From DASXYU01 sp036502295 (GTDB lineage Bacteria; Actinomycetota; Actinomycetes; Mycobacteriales; Jatrophihabitantaceae), in assembly GCA_036502295.1 (NCBI GenBank), contig DASXYU010000003.1:1-5746 (forward strand): DNA of 5,746 nucleotides, written 5' to 3'. The position numbers were made by a program, and so were the translations under genes. Every line of letters begins with the position of its first letter. The first letter of the stretch is position 1. The notes under the pieces were generated by a model, which worked only from the letters and a program-made list of their open reading frames with translations, was not told the origin of the DNA and did no database searches. Positions 5,456-5,746 of this stretch are shown here, one piece after another.

Positions 5456-5462
5456 CCCCCTT
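5456..5462 (-). promoter_or_regulatory. Ribosome binding site of the AraC-type regulator
   Basis: On the minus strand AAGGGGG (5462-5456) stands 7 nt before ATG 5448. It is the only Shine-Dalgarno-like site in front of any start in this window and decides the start chosen for the regulator. Confidence 0.5.
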
Positions 5463-5510
5463 GCCGTCCGGACATCGCTGTTACCCACATCACTATCGTG
5501 CCTGAGAAGG

Positions 5511-5539
5511 ACGTTAGGCGCGGTCATGAGGCGACGCAA
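5511..5539 (-). promoter_or_regulatory. Candidate promoter of the AraC-type regulator
   Basis: On the minus strand TTGCGT (5539-5534, 3 of 6 matches to TTGACA) is separated by 17 nt from TAACGT (5516-5511, a TAnnnT -10 box). Transcription would start near 5504 and leave a leader of about 55 nt containing the ribosome binding site at 5462-5456. This fits the ATG 5448 start better than GTG 5493, which would have a leader of only about 11 nt and no binding site. Confidence 0.45.
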
Positions 5540-5558
5540 CCCAGTCCGCCGCGTCGCC
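5530..5558. repeat. 8-bp inverted repeat in the regulator/gpgS divergent region, possible operator
   Basis: GGCGACGC (5530-5537) and GCGTCGCC (5551-5558) are perfect reverse complements separated by 13 nt. The repeat covers the -35 region of gpgS, just upstream of its -10 box at 5564, and overlaps the candidate -35 of the regulator promoter. A bound protein could affect both promoters. In DNA this GC-rich an 8-bp pair can also arise by chance. Confidence 0.35.
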
Positions 5559-5563
5559 CGGGC

Positions 5564-5569
5564 TAGGGT
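5564..5569 (+). promoter_or_regulatory. Candidate -10 box for a leaderless gpgS start
   Basis: TAGGGT is followed by CACAGC and then GTG at 5576 (spacer 6 nt), the same geometry as before the GNAT and acyl-CoA dehydrogenase genes. No ribosome binding site lies upstream of the GTG. Confidence 0.5.
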
Positions 5570-5575
5570 CACAGC

Positions 5576-5746
5576 GTGGATTCGCGGGCGCTGAGATGGT
5601 TCCCGGAGCGGACCTCCGCCGCAGCTGACTGGCCGCTTGAGCGGCTCCTCGCCGCGAAACGCGACACCGGGCAGACCGTGAGCGTCGTGATCCCGGCGCG
5701 CAACGAAGCCGCCTCGATTGCAGGTGTCGCGCGACGCATCGCCGCG
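5576..5746 (+). CDS. gpgS: Probable glucosyl-3-phosphoglycerate synthase, N-terminal part (cut by window edge)
   Basis: The first 57 codons of a GT-A fold glycosyltransferase run off the right edge. The sequence shows RWF...DWPLERLLAAKRDTG and then TVSVVIPARNEAASIAGV, the first beta strand and nucleotide-sugar-binding start of the GT2/GT81 fold. The N-terminal lead-in with a conserved Trp, a short helix and 'L.AAK....ISVV.PA.NE' matches what I remember of mycobacterial GpgS (Rv1208). That enzyme transfers glucose from an NDP-glucose donor to 3-phosphoglycerate, the first step of methylglucose lipopolysaccharide synthesis. The DXD metal site lies beyond the window, so another family 2 glycosyltransferase remains possible. 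The start at GTG 5576 is supported by a -10 box 6 nt upstream. It diverges from the AraC-type regulator gene. Confidence 0.78.
   Translation, partial: MDSRALRWFPERTSAAADWPLERLLAAKRDTGQTVSVVIPARNEAASIAGVARRIAA

Noticed and set aside
1..5746. CRISPR array, riboswitch, rRNA or a multi-gene defence system
   Set aside because: No spaced repeats, no recognisable aptamer or rRNA sequence, and no nuclease, reverse transcriptase, toxin or ATPase gene is present.

Overview
The window is GC-rich DNA that reads as an actinobacterium of the mycolic-acid group (Mycobacteriales/Corynebacteriales; a Gordonia-, Williamsia- or Rhodococcus-like organism is my best guess). The grounds are a FadE25-like acyl-CoA dehydrogenase, a PepA-like membrane serine protease, a probable glucosyl-3-phosphoglycerate synthase (GpgS) start, a tRNA without encoded CCA, and several genes that begin 6-7 bases after a TAnnnT -10 box with no ribosome binding site, the usual look of leaderless actinobacterial transcripts. 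The genus is inference; no 16S or other marker gene is present.

Layout from left to right. Bases 1-93 are the last 31 codons of an IS481-type transposase. A perfect 16-bp terminator hairpin overlaps its stop codon, and a short palindrome that is probably the right end of the element follows. A tRNA with anticodon CAT (Met) lies only a few bases further on, on the minus strand (146-219). Then come four plus-strand genes: a cytoplasmic HTH-PASTA protein (280-981), a RimJ/RimL-type GNAT acetyltransferase (1020-1574), the acyl-CoA dehydrogenase (1594-2757) and the membrane-anchored PepA-like trypsin/PDZ protease (2837-4300). A minus-strand AraC/XylS-type regulator (4414-5448) converges on the protease gene. 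The start of gpgS (5576 to the window edge) diverges from the regulator.

How they work together. The genes look like separate housekeeping or accessory units rather than one pathway. The clearest regulatory signal is an 18-bp perfect palindrome that covers the GNAT stop codon and overlaps the -10 box of the acyl-CoA dehydrogenase promoter, a natural place for a repressor. A second, weaker inverted repeat sits between the divergent AraC-type regulator and gpgS. I did not find a convincing undescribed multi-gene system. The points most worth following are the palindromic operator, the HTH-PASTA architecture, and a 14-codon lipoprotein-signal-like remnant between the convergent genes.
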